This document shows, one piece after another, positions 25,440 through 37,752 of a stretch of DNA of 64,000 nt. The number at the start of each line of letters is the position of its first letter. Positions within the stretch are counted from its first letter, which is position 1. The stretch lies in the NCBI RefSeq assembly GCF_000346465.2, contig NC_034009.1:34417557-34481556 (forward strand), read 5' to 3'. Both the position numbers and the translations under genes were made by a program. This stretch comes from Prunus persica (Eukaryota; Streptophyta; Magnoliopsida; Rosales; Rosaceae). The notes beneath the pieces were generated by a model. It made no database searches. It saw only the letters and a list, made by a program, of their open reading frames with translations, and was not told the origin of the DNA.

Positions 25440-27780
25440 ACATGCATGCCGACCACGGAAAACCAGTTAAATTAGAAACCTAGTACTGATGATGTGACAA
25501 GGCTCACGTTGCAGATCATTTGTGTTGCAGATAATAATTGAAGGCTTGTTTTAGAGATTAATGTATATCAAAAATATTTTGTTATGCCTAGAAATTTATC
25601 TAAAAGATATTTATAGAGAAATATAAAAAAAGGCATCACAACCGGATAAATTGAGAAAGAGTTTTTCCCTACACGTTTCTTTTGTAGTGTCAAGTCCCAA
25701 AATTGTACTCGAAACTCAGTACACCCTAATTAAATCAATCATAATGTGGAAAGAAACCAACCCGTTTTTCCCTACACTGTTTCATGCCTCATTAAGTTGT
25801 TGTCTCTATATGATCATGCACTGGGAACTTTTTATCGTTATTATTTTTTCTTTTTTTGTCTAGAACAAGTGGGAATTACATTTACTTAGTTAAATAGACG
25901 TTGTAATAACACGAATATAGAAAAAGAAATTTATTAAAATGACCTGTTTTCGTATCGCAATAGTTGAACTTAGATGAAATCGAGAAGGACATCAACTCTT
26001 TTTTAATTAAACAAACGATTGAATTTTATTAGATCAATAAGAAGAAAAAAAAAAAATCGAGAAGATAGCAAGTTGAGAATTACTCACTTAATATCTTCGT
26101 ATATCCTCATTTCATTTAAAAACCAGGGAAATGGGCGGTGATATATGCACACAGTAATGCTTGGTCAGCCTTTACCATAATAATAACATCACTTTCAAAA
26201 CATGCAAAAGCTTTTCAAACTCCATTTTTTTTAAAAATAAAATAATATCCCGTTCTGAAGGCTTAATTTTCTTTTTTAGGTACTTGTCACTCTCCTCGAA
26301 ATGAAGAGATACCACCCCTTCCTTGTTGCATTGTTACAACTTAAACATAATTGATTGAGTCTCCCTCAAGAATTGACATATCTACTTTCATGTAAATTCT
26401 GATTTGTAAGGCTTCTTAAAATTTAGTTTCTTAACACGCGTGCGAATAGGCTTTTTGTCCCCCGCATATTATGGATGTCAAATTTATCTCTTTTACAAGT
26501 TGAACCTTTAATTAATTAATTTTCTCTGATTAACCACCAAACCACAAGTTGTATCTCTCTAATGAACAAATGGAAACAACGACATCTTCTGAATGTAAAT
26601 GCCAGGCACAATTTACTGATTAGGCCCTGATAAACATAATTAATATGTAATTTGAAATTTGTTTTGCAAATTAATTAGCTCCTTTTTCTCCTGAGCAAAT
26701 TGAAATGAGCCATCAGCACCGAGATAGCAAACAGCTTGGAGCAGAAGAAGAAAGGCAAATGGCAGGCAGGCATGTGAGAAGGAGAGAAGAGCCACAAGGC
26801 TAACATGCAGCAGAGAAAGGCTCTGGAGAGTGACATGTATATGTATGTCTGAAAAACTCCGAGAGTAACGTTTACAAGCTTGACCGGACCACCTCTACTA
26901 CTTTGAAATTCGTGAATTAAACCTTTTGGGAATCTCCATGAGTGTCTGAAATTTATGAAAACAAATATCTCCAGGAGGTCTTTTACTCATTTAAACATCT
27001 GGTCTTTCTCCTTTCATTAATGTTTCCCCCTACTTGTACTATTTTTCAAATATGTAATATTCTTTTTAAGTTAAAACAAATATAAAGTAGTACTACTTGC
27101 ACGATTCTCTTTGTACCAATTGATCTAATAAATTATTATCACTTATTAAAAAAAATAAATATAGAGTATCGTTGATAATATAAGAATGAGATAAATAAAG
27201 GATAAGTATGTTGATTAATTGAAGATAACCAAACACTTTTTACTGCAACAAGTCTGCATAAATGTGGAAGCATGTAACAATGTAACTTTAGAACCTGAAA
27301 AATCAAAGTCAATTCATTACACAAATCCACTTTTCCTCTGATCAATTTATTGAAATCGGGTCGGTAATAATGTTTTACGAAATAAAATCGGGTTGGTAAT
27401 AATTTTATAGGTTAAAAAAGTAATAAAGAAATGCTTTCCCAAAAAGAAAAAAAAACTTTGCCATACTTTAGGGAAGATAGAATATGAGGCTACATTGGTC
27501 ATCTCGCAAAATATCTCTATGACGTCAGTTTTCTTTGTCGGTAAAAAGAGTGGGTACTAGCACACGCAGTTAAAGTCGCGTGGTCTGCGATCGTTCTCGT
27601 CCATGTAATTACCCAAGGATTCTTTTGGCTACGTTCATTTAATTAACAACAGATTCTTCTACTCAAACCTCTGAAAAAACGAAAGTTATTACACCAAAAA
27701 TTAAAACAAAAAAGAGAGAGAATAAAATTCCCAAACGTTCTCAATATTCCTTCAAGTTCCGCTTACGTCGGACCCTCAGC
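25440..27780. other. Spacer upstream of the MCU gene
   Basis: AT-rich with no recognised gene. It probably contains the MCU promoter at its right end. Confidence 0.45.
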
Positions 27781-27858
27781 CTACATATATACCAACATCT
27801 CATCACCATTGCTCAATACTCAGAGCTCGCTCTCTCTCTCTCTACTCTATCACTTATC

Positions 27859-29233
27859 ATGGCGCTCCGGAAGGCGCTTGCCAAACGTCAATTTCACGCT
27901 ATCAGAGTCACACTAGCCCCGTCGTCGGTGGTTCTAGAGCACCAAACCATTGTGCCTCCAAATGCTGCCCAGGCAAATTTCCACCGCGAGTATCTCACCG
28001 CAACCGGTTCATCCGGTAAAGGCTTTTTCCGGCGTTTTCTTCACCGCCGAGCCCTAAACCAATCGGCGAAGCTCCCGGAGTTCCTCACCATACCAGTCGG
28101 AGAAAAGCTCCGGGAAAAGCTCAGCGGCATCAACATTAGCAGCGATCGGCTCCGGCTAGCCGGTCTCAGCCCTCCGCAGCCGGATCTTGCCACTCCCGAC
28201 GACGCTCTGTACGGAATCTCCGTCAGCGACGCGAAGAAGATTCTGAGGCTTTCTCAGGTGGAGAAGCTAAAAGCGAAGCTGAGGGAGATTCCGGAGAGCT
28301 CCATTTCGTACTCGGAGTTTGTTCGGATCTGTGTGGAAGGCTGCGAGGGTGAAGAACAAGGTGCTGAGTTTTCGAAGATGCTGGACGAGTCGGGAAACGT
28401 CATCGTTTTGGGAAACGTAGTGTTTCTCAGACCGGAGCAGGTTGGTTAGCTTTTTTCCCTGCCACGTCATCTCTCATTTTTCTATAAATTTCTGTGTTTC
28501 TTTCCTTACGCTGTAAGATTACCGAAATAGCCTTGTCATAAACGGCAACTGGTAGTCAACTCAGGCAGAGTTTGTTACAGTGAGACCGGGGCTGGTGGTG
28601 CTCCAAAACTGTGGAGTTTTGGAGTTTAGTTGGTTTGGTTTGAATTTTCATCACCCTCGACCCTTGTCCCTAACCGTTTGACACGTGTCCAGGGGATGTA
28701 TGCCCTGCTGAGGAGATGTCGACGATTTAAAAACCATGCAATTGCTGTGGTTTTTGGTGATGTCTGACCAAGTGTTTTTTTATTTTTTCCAGGTGGCAAA
28801 ATCCATGGAGGGCATCATTTCACAATCCATGGCCATGCCGAACGATCCAAGGAGAAGAGAGCTCCAACAGTTGGAGACGCAAAAGATGGTAATTGACCAA
28901 AAAGCCCGGGCCTTGGTCCGGGGCGAGCTCTACTGTGGGCTGGGCTTTTTGTTATTTCAAACAATCGGTGCCATCCGGCTGACTTTTTGGGAACTGAGTT
29001 GGGATGTGATGGAGCCCATTTGCTTCTTTGTCACCTCCATGTACTTCGCTTTGGGCTATGGCTTTTTTCTTAGGACATCCACGGAGCCCACTTTCCAAGG
29101 CTTCTTCCAGCGTCGTTTCGAGGCCCAGCAACAGCGCCTTATGGAGGCTCATAAATTTGATGTCCAAAAGTACAAGCAGCTCCGCAAAGTGTTTTATCCC
29201 AATTCGGATCATTCGGCGTCGTTTTCATCGTGA
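27859..29233 (+). CDS. MCU: Mitochondrial calcium uniporter pore protein (MCU family)
   Basis: This is a pore subunit of the calcium uniporter in the mitochondrial inner membrane, carrying Ca2+ into the matrix. There are two exons, 27859-28440 and 28793-29233, joined in phase 0, giving 340 residues. The N-terminus ([19 protein letters not shown]) is basic and amphipathic, as in a mitochondrial presequence. A long matrix domain follows, then a coiled-coil-prone stretch ([22 protein letters not shown], about 214-235). Two membrane segments come next, at about 241-259 and 270-288. Between them lies the selectivity motif WDVMEP (264-269), equivalent to the WDxMEP signature, with its key Asp and Glu present. 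The start context is ATCATGG, and a CT-rich leader and a TATATA sequence lie just upstream. In Arabidopsis the neighbour of such a gene (At5g42610) is a leishmanolysin gene, as here. Confidence 0.95.
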
Positions 29234-29295
29234 TGAAGGAATTGCTCTGCTCTTGGTGGTGCTGTACATCGTTAAACAGAGTTGTGGGGTCCATG

Positions 29296-29382
29296 CCGTA
29301 GGCTTAGGTTTTTTTTTTTTTTTTTTGGGAGGTCAAAATACCGTAGGCTTAGGTTAATACCAAAAAAAAAAAAAAAAAAAAA
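29296..29382. repeat. T-tract and A-tract with duplicated 15-mer
   Basis: The sequence CCGTAGGCTTAGGTT occurs at 29296-29310 and 29341-29355. The first is followed by an 18-base T run, the second by a 21-base A run. It lies in the MCU 3' flank. Confidence 0.7.
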
Positions 29383-29739
29383 CAACCAAATTTTAACTGG
29401 TATCGTTTCACCAAACAAAGCCTGTTGGTTTTAAACCTTTAAGGACGGTCGGGCGCGTTTCGGTCCCGGGCCCATGACGGAGGAACTTTGATCAGTGGTG
29501 GTGATGAGAAACTCGGAATCTTGTAAAAGAGGTTCAGTTCTCATTCTTTGTGTAGAGTACAGTGAATTGCCAAGTAAAATATAAAACTTTTGTTAATTTA
29601 TATTCTTACTGAGCAGGCAAATAGCAAATTAGCAATGGAGGAGGTTTCTTAACTCAAAAGGCGAGCTGTTAATTATTCTGCAGGATATAGTAATATGCCA
29701 CATAGTAATAAACTAATGTCAAGTGGTTAGAGAAGGGTA

Positions 29740-29845
29740 TCTTTGTCTTTGTCTTTTTAAGGCCAACTATATTTTGGGATGGGATTTGAATACGAAAAAT
29801 TCAGTTTAGGGGTGAATGTTTTTAACCAATTGAGCTACCCGATAA
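29740..29845 (-). mobile_element. tRNA-like SINE relic
   Basis: Read on the minus strand, GGTAGCTCAATTGGTTA is a near-consensus pol III A box (about 29822-29838), and TATTCAAATCCCATCC about 30 bases on is a B-box-like match. The intervening sequence cannot fold as a functional tRNA anticodon arm, and there is no intact acceptor stem. A decayed tRNA-derived SINE is the best reading. Confidence 0.45.
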
Positions 29846-29849
29846 AAAT

Positions 29850-31291
29850 CAAGTAGATGATAATGCTATGAAGGTAAGCACACCATATCACCATTTTACA
29901 ATCGATGATATATTGTATATTGTTAACCATGAAAATCTATTATCCTCGCCATAGAATGACTCAAATAAAACGACTTGTATACTGTCAACAACTCATGGCC
30001 CAAAACGAAAAGATATGTCCTTGGGTATAAGCCCAATACTTATCATATTGACCAGAAGAGCCCAAGGCACTAACCTGCCAATGCATTACAATTTACAAGA
30101 AGAAGCTGCTTTCTCATTGGGTATTACTAATTCGCTACTCACACCCATTAATCTAATCTAATCTAATCTAATCATCACCTCCAAATAATTTTCCAATTTT
30201 GCCCTTATATAGAAATATTATACTTACGCTTTCATCAAAACTTTAAAATAAAATAAAAATAGCCTTCCACCAGTTGTAAATAGCAATACCAACTTTTTTA
30301 CTTTATGCTCGAATTGACTATTTATTGAACCACAACTATTGGGGCTCGACCCAACAAAGCCAATTTGGATTACTCTGCCGAGGAAGCTCCACAAGTTTGT
30401 AATGGAAATGGAAATACTCCCACTTGTTAAAGGCCCATGTTAATAAAATAGAAAAACAAACCATCCATTAGACGAAACAAGAAGGTTTTTGGTTTTTAGT
30501 TTTTGTGAGAGAGACGAGAGTGTTGGGTGTTCTTTTTCACGGCACGTTTCGCTTTCACAAGATAGGAGTTGCACGAAGGAAAGCCCAGGACAGGAGGAGT
30601 TAAGGATTTCACATGCAAAATTACTCATATCTCTCTCCCAAGAAAAAGATGTTCCAACTCTTATGGCCTTGGCCCTATCAATTGAGTGAAACTCTCAAAC
30701 AAATATCACTAAGGTTTTTGTTTGTTTGGTACCCATTACCTTTTCATTTGTCCTCTCCTAACGTTAAGGGCATTGTGTTGAGTAGGAGCATACCACACAC
30801 GCACACGAACACGCACACGCACCTAACTAATAAATTTGTGAAACTCTTATATACATTTGATGTGTATGTATATCCAGAAAAAACAGTGAGTGGCCCACTG
30901 AATTATGATATTATTGTTATAGCAGATGTGTTAGAGCTACCCTGATCATCTCATGTCTCCGTCACATGATTTATATATATAGACTCAGCGATGCCATAAT
31001 GCCATTGGCCCATTGCCAATTTGCCATACCAGTTTCTAATTAGGGAAGCAACATACTTTATCAATGAGGGCAAAGTATGGTCCCAATAATATCTAATGCG
31101 AGTTTAATGGAGGTCGCTCAAGTCTCAACATTTCTACTGTTGGAAAATCTCTACCTACCTGCTCTAAGATTTTCACATATGTTTTGGTCAATTTTAACAA
31201 TAAATTGTATGACACGTAACATTGGCAGTCAGTTTTACAAAGAAAATCATTTCTGTTATTTATGTATCTTTAATCATTTCAAATGCGCAAC

Positions 31292-31332
<41 letters not shown>

Positions 31333-33564
31333 GTTTTTGAGGTTTTGGAGGTTCTGGGGAAGCATATATATATATTCGGACTCCGGGAGGCTACAACCAA
31401 CGATCCTTCCTTTTATTCCATTGCAACCTTTTTGCATCACTTAAATTATACTTCATCAAGCATCTTTTCCTAATTATTCTAAATACAGCAGTCGGCAGCA
31501 GCAGGCACATCTGCTTACTCAAATTAAAACTTGAAACCTTCTGGGCCCAATGGCAATGGTGGTATAACTAGCAACCATGTGGGCAACAATGAGGCCCCAC
31601 CACAACCTGTTATTCTGGTTATTCTGGGCAGACGGAATTTATTGAAACCCAAGTTGCAATAAGATTTGTGGGTTCTGTGTGCTTGGCTAAGACTGAAAGG
31701 CACAATTTGTATTTTTGGGGGGTGGTGGGGAGGGAAGCTTCCTCATCCTCTATGCTTAGCCCGGATTCTCAGCAAAACATTCTCCCTTCCCCAGTAATAA
31801 ATAGAAATTTTTAATTGAAATAAATAACTTTGAATTTTGAAATTTGAAATTTGAAAGCTACTTACTTCAGTTCATGTATAAAAGGTTAAGCCTGCATTTA
31901 CTGTGAATATACATCATATAAAACTGAGCCTGTTTTAATGCAAGTATGAGATTAGGAAAGGAATTTGTTCAACTCAGATTCTGGCAACCCAAAACAGTGA
32001 CCCGCTTGTCTTCTTAAACATTCTAGTTTACAAATACCAAACCAGAAAACATACGAGTTTATAAAAAAACACAACAATTAGGGTTAAATATATGTAAATG
32101 GATTTGGTGCATCAAACATTTTCAGTACAGTTCCACTGAAGCAACTTGGACTGGGATTTAGGGCCCTTTTGGGGCCACATATTGTTGTGTTTGCTTGCAC
32201 TTTGCTTTTGCCTTTTTGGTTAAGAAAGATACATATATATATATATATATATATAAAATACTAGCTAGCAAACACTGCCACACAGTCCATTAAGATCGTT
32301 GGGTTACTGGGTACCTACCAAAATTATGAATTCCATATGAATAATGGGGTTGGGGGGTATCGCAACTTTGTTGAAATATTGGACCGTTCAGCTTTTTGCT
32401 TGCTGGTTTGGAATGATGTACAACCCATTGCCAGTGGTGAGAACCGCTACTTCCCTCCATGCATGTCTGTTTCTGTTTGTAATCTCTCTCAATGACATCT
32501 CTTGCTACTTATACCATTAATCCAATCTTATGTCCATTAATCAAGGTATTACACCAATGGATGGCAAGGAGCTTACAGCAAAAGTAATTAATAAGGGTTA
32601 CCCTTACATCTAACATCTAACATCTTAAGTTATGTTTGAATCCCTCCTCAACATTTCTCGTACACTGATAGCGACTTTTTTCTATTGGGTTTGTGCCAAA
32701 TTTTACTGTTGTAGAACTATGCCACGTACGTGACAAATACAAAGGCCACATTGCCACAATAGCATGCATGGAGATAAAGAAGGCATTTGGCATACAAATA
32801 GACAAGGAGGTTATCAATTCAAGAGGGCAATGTATTTGCATTCCATCACAATCCTCAAAACCCCTGCTTAATTACGCATATGGGTACTTGTGTGCCCTCT
32901 TTTCAATATCTTTATCCAAAATACTTACAGAATTCCAGGCCAAAATTGAAACTATTGGAGTATGCATTTGTTTTTATTACAGGAGTGATAATCTCAAACA
33001 TGCCAAGCCCAAGGGTGTGCAATTGATTGAATTTTAAATAAAATAACGCATGTGAATAGAATCTATTTCCTTGTTTGTTCCCTTCTTCAAATAATTAATA
33101 ATGAGATTTTCAACTAATTGCAAAATCAGGAGCTCAATCAAACATGTAATTAAATTAATTAGCTCGTTATCATCATATCCTCTCATCGCGTGAATTGGCG
33201 TAAACCCTCCGGTACTTTTTATGAGGACAACTTTTTACTGCAATAAGAAAATGTCAAGCGAGTAAGTATGGTACACTTTTCAGAAGGATGTTGATAATTA
33301 GTGAGCTTTACTGTTTGCTTCGTGTATATAACCCAAAAGAGGAAGAAACATGTAGAGATGGTTCTATAATTCGATGCACCACTTTTGATCAAAGCTTCTA
33401 ACTCAACACCAAAAAAGTGAATCCAAGCTTTCTTTTGGACTTCACATAAAAACCCAATTATATGGTAGTTGGATAACAAGTTCTCCTAACTTACATGTGC
33501 AAATTTGAAAACATTTAGCATTCGTGAGTACGAAAATATTTAGGATTTAATAGAAAAAAGGGCT
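29850..33564. other. Spacer with AT microsatellites
   Basis: No gene recognised. TCTAA pentamer repeats lie at about 30150-30172, (AT)n tracts at 31299-31329 and 32232-32254, and ACACG-rich sequence near 30790-30822. Confidence 0.45.
31299..31329 (+). repeat. (AT)n microsatellite
   Basis: Uninterrupted AT dinucleotides over about 31 bases. Confidence 0.9.
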
Positions 33565-33572
33565 CTCACACG

Positions 33573-34071
33573 CACTAACGGACCCGGAAATTTTTTAGCG
33601 GAGGTGCAATATTGACTAAGTATGAAAAATGGTTTTTCGGAATAATCATTTTCTCAAGATAATTTTTGGCGGCTTTTATTTTTTATACATCAAATAAGAA
33701 AACTTGATTTTATGGGATTTTAGTATGAAGTATATATTGATTTAATGAGCTATCATTTTTAGCCTAAATCGAATTTTGCACTAAAAATCGAATTTTCATA
33801 TTTTGATTTGGTGGGAATTTGATTTTCTAGTATTTTTATTTGAATCCAAATGGGGGGTACTTTCTTATTTACATTGTAAACTTAAGTAGATTGAGTAATA
33901 TAAAAATAAATAAAAGTAAAAGGACAAAGACATTTACTTAAATGTTGAAAGTGAAAATAAGGTAATCTGTACACCAGTTGAGCAAAATGGCAATTTGAAT
34001 CACCTACAATAATTTTTCCGACGAAGGGATGTGCAGCTGCACCTCTTTGCACCTTAATAGGTCCGTCCCTG
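33573..34071 (-). mobile_element. Second hAT MITE copy, inverted relative to the first
   Basis: The sequence matches the complement of 24452-24881 over most of its length, for example the AAATTTTTTAGCGG-type end, the AAAATGGTTTTTCGGAATAATC region and the GGGGGGTAC block. It carries about 70 extra internal bases (around 33925-34025). The right end AGGTCCGTCCCTG is intact, and the left end CACTAACGGACCC has drifted. Flanks CTCACACG (33565-33572) and CTCACATG (34072-34079) agree at 7 of 8 bases, an aged duplication. Confidence 0.8.
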
Positions 34072-34079
34072 CTCACATG

Positions 34080-37000
34080 TACATATATAATTGAAGCTAG
34101 CTAAATTTGTACAAAGAGGCTTGTTGTTGTAGGTCATGCATCAAGTAGTGGTTTTTTGAGTTTTCTTCAGTTCGGTTTTATTATTGAGCTAGCTACTACG
34201 TGTATTATTTCATCAATTCCTAGAGAAAGAATATAAAATCATTAATAGCATAGCTATTTCATTAGATAATGGTGAGACCTAAATAAGATTACGGCCGTGG
34301 ACCTAACCGGGACCATTTTGTATCACTTGGTTAAACTATCCGTGCCGTTGGGGTAAACAGGATCGATAAAATAAAATAAAAAACAACACAAAATAATCGA
34401 TAAAAAATTTGAATTTAATAATAATATTTTTTCCCATATGGTTGATGAGCTGTATTCTAACTAATATCTGTAAATCAACCACCTTTTGGAGACAATGATG
34501 GATTAGTTTATGCTTAAATATTATATAAACAAACTATAACACGACCTAATCGGATTAAACAACCGCGAAGGAAAGAAGGTCAAAGTATCAAGAAATTAAT
34601 AAATACTTGAGCTGAGGATCGATGCAGGTCAGCAAAATACCAAACCTAACTACCCTTCTCAAATTTATGCGCTTGCTTGCCCAAAGAAATTCCTGGGTTT
34701 TTGGTATTTCCTTGCTTTTGAGGTTTTAATTTGTCTTTGCTTCACCCATCCCATTCAAGTAAGAATTGTTCCAAATAAACAGTACTCTAATATAAATATA
34801 CCTTGTTTCAAACTTGTGCAAACATAGATGACTATTATTGGTTACAAAGTGCCTTTCCTGCCCTATTCCCTTGCCAATGTTCAAAGTAACCCTTAGGACT
34901 AGTATATATATTATATCTCGATCATAACTCAAAAAAATAATTAAAGTGCTAACTTGATGTTACAAGCTAAGAATGACAAAGAGAAAAATAACCTCATATT
35001 TTGGCTTATATTGTTAATGTTTAAGCATTTCTCGTAATTTTAACGGTGAAAATTCAACTATCGTTTTCTTTCCACCGCACATTAAATTTGAATAATATAA
35101 AACAAGTAAAACAATGATTATATATGATTTTATTTTTCCCATACATATTATATTTGCTGGGAGCCTTGTAATCATAATAATTTAGTCCAATTTTCAGTGT
35201 AGAGGTTTGAGGATAAGAATCCATTTCTGCATTTTATAGAGCAAAATGTCATGGGAGTCAACATTGTTCAAGTTGAGTGGGGCCCAAGGACCTTGTAATG
35301 TTGTCTCCCAAGAAACCTGTTGCTGGCTAAGCCTAGAACTGTAGGGCATGACATTCATAATGTTGGGTCACACCGTCACAGTTATATAAAGTTTTGACCA
35401 AAGTGCATTGGCTGATCAATCAATGAATAAAATTGAGATTTGCGGCCAATAATTCTGAATCTCAGATGAACAGTCAAGCAACGGCACATCTAACTTCGCA
35501 AACTTTATTTAAACATTTGCCCACACTAGTAGTAGTACTATATCAAACCCTACGTACGTTTTTTTAGATGTGGTTTTGGTTTAATTAATTAATCCTGTTT
35601 TTAGTTATAACGTAGAATGATAAACTAATCTTAACTTGCATGAAACTTCTCTCATACTTTGTTTTTGGCTCTTTTCACTGTGAAAAATGTGGCTTAAAAA
35701 AATTAAACGTTTCAAAGCCAATAAGTTCCACATTTTCCAAACAAATTATTATTTTTCCTTTTGTTTTTGTACGTTCATTAAGTTTTTGGGTATTTCGACC
35801 CAAAAAAAAAAAAACCCTAATTTCAAAAAAACGGAAGCAATATCCTTTCAAACTTGAAAGCCAAGAAACAGAAACAAAATAAATCGGAATTTTAAAATAA
35901 ATTTAAGAACATAATTAATATTAAACCATTTTAGTATCTTATTATTATGAAACCAAGCTCATATGTGCGCAATTAATGGCATCAAACATAAAATAAATAA
36001 GAAAATAATTACCACTTAAATATAATCCGGCTGAACGGCAATATATTGTTTCAATTGAAATAATGGTGAACTACTCAGCCCGTAAATAATTATGTTTTTT
36101 TTTTGTCTATATTTTATTGTGTTGTCGGGCATTTACTATTTTCTTCCCTGGAACTGTAATATGCTTCATGTTTTGCAGAGAAATGTTAGAATGTTTTGCT
36201 TGAAACTCCCTTAAGGATCTCAGCTACATTATGTAATTTCCTTTTTCACTAATGAACAATATCCGGATAATTATGCTTATAAATCACAATTTCTTTTTAA
36301 AGAAATTTGAGTAGCCAATATAATCATAATTTATTTTTTAAATAAGGGAAGAAAATACCAACTAATTATATCTCTAGTATATAAATGTAGTAGTATTTGT
36401 CTCTACTTGATCAAAATAAGTCTTAGATTCGATACATTAGTTTGCACTGATCATCATTTTTATTTTATTTTAAAAGATAACAATCTTCAGATAGGATGTT
36501 GTATATCTACAATAGAATACATTGGTCATATACTTTAATACGTCAATGGCCCCTAAATTCAACGATTGTGACCATTAAAGTTATGCGAATTAGGTTACCA
36601 ATAAATTCAAACATACAAAAGGCCATATCGTAAGGGCTGAGGATTTGGATGCCAAGCCATATTGACTGACCAAATATTAGTGAAAGCCATGACAAATTGC
36701 CATGTTTTTCTTCCTAATATTTTAACCTAACACTAGAAGGAATGGGTTTGAATAATTTGCAACGTTAGAATAGAGTCATAAGCCACAGAAGAAAAAGTCT
36801 TATCGTACAGTCGCTTACAGATAATAAATTCTCAAATGTGATATATAATGTGTACGGTCAAAATAACAATAAATGATGCATCATATAAAAAAATAAAAAT
36901 AAAAAAAATAAAACTGAAGCATATGAATTTTTGTTTTTGCTAATTAAAAACTTGGTTAATCCACATGTTGCGGTGGTGAACCGTCAATGACCTGATCCAC

Positions 37001-37290
37001 TGACATTATAGAAAACGAATAATCTATATGAATTCCTTAGATTATACTTTAGACATAAATTAAAAGACCCTTTGAGACATTAAAAAAGAAAAAGAAAAAG
37101 AGATTAGCAACGTTGAATGGGACTTATCGTAATTCTGCTCAACATGAAGGTCGGTTTCCCATTCCGATTTTTATAATTATAAATAAGAATAATAAAAAAC
37201 TAAAGAAAGAAAAAAAAAATCCTCAACCAAAAAGATTAATAAAATCATCAGCTGTACCCACCCCACCCAATCCATATGATTTTGAAGGAC
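34080..37290. other. Spacer upstream of the leishmanolysin gene
   Basis: AT-rich with no recognised gene. Confidence 0.45.
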
Positions 37291-37597
37291 CTCTTCTTCC
37301 CCTTCTTCTTCTTCTTCTTCATCGTCTTCACTGTCACTGATTCCGTGTTTCGCCTTTCGCCTTTCTGAAAGAACAAAGCTTTCAGTGGCCGTACGAAACA
37401 TTTAAAGCTCCTTGTTTGATTCAGTCTACGAAAGTAGCATTCTTTTTTATTTATGTTCTCAAATACCGAAGACCCACACTCTCATCTCTCTCTGTTTGGT
37501 GCTTTCAAATCGAAGCACAAGGGGTCTTTCTCATATTTATTTCTATTCTATAAGAGAAATATATTTTTTGTAGATTAAATTATTGAGGCGATTTGAA

Positions 37598-37752
37598 ATG
37601 CAGAAGAGCCAGCGATTTTTCTGGATTTTAAAGCCGATCGGAAAATCGCCGGCGATTTGATGGAATCGATGCCCTTAATATTAGAGTTTTCTACATTTCA
37701 TGGAGGTAATGATACGGTGCCGTCCATGTACCTTTCTCAGATTCGGTTCTAA
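37598..37752 (+). promoter_or_regulatory. Two overlapping upstream ORFs before the protease start
   Basis: uORF1 runs 37598-37660 (20 codons plus stop). Its stop overlaps the start of uORF2 as TGATG at 37658-37662. uORF2 (37660-37752, 30 codons plus stop) is out of frame with the main ATG at 37700 and overlaps it. If this stretch is in the mature leader, the arrangement would lower translation of the main frame. A CTT-rich tract lies further upstream at about 37290-37325. Confidence 0.45.

Noticed and set aside
29740..29845. Possible tRNA gene
   Set aside because: A and B boxes are present, but acceptor and anticodon stems cannot be formed.
32693..33037. 114-codon plus-strand ORF
   Set aside because: No family signature and no promoter or splice context.
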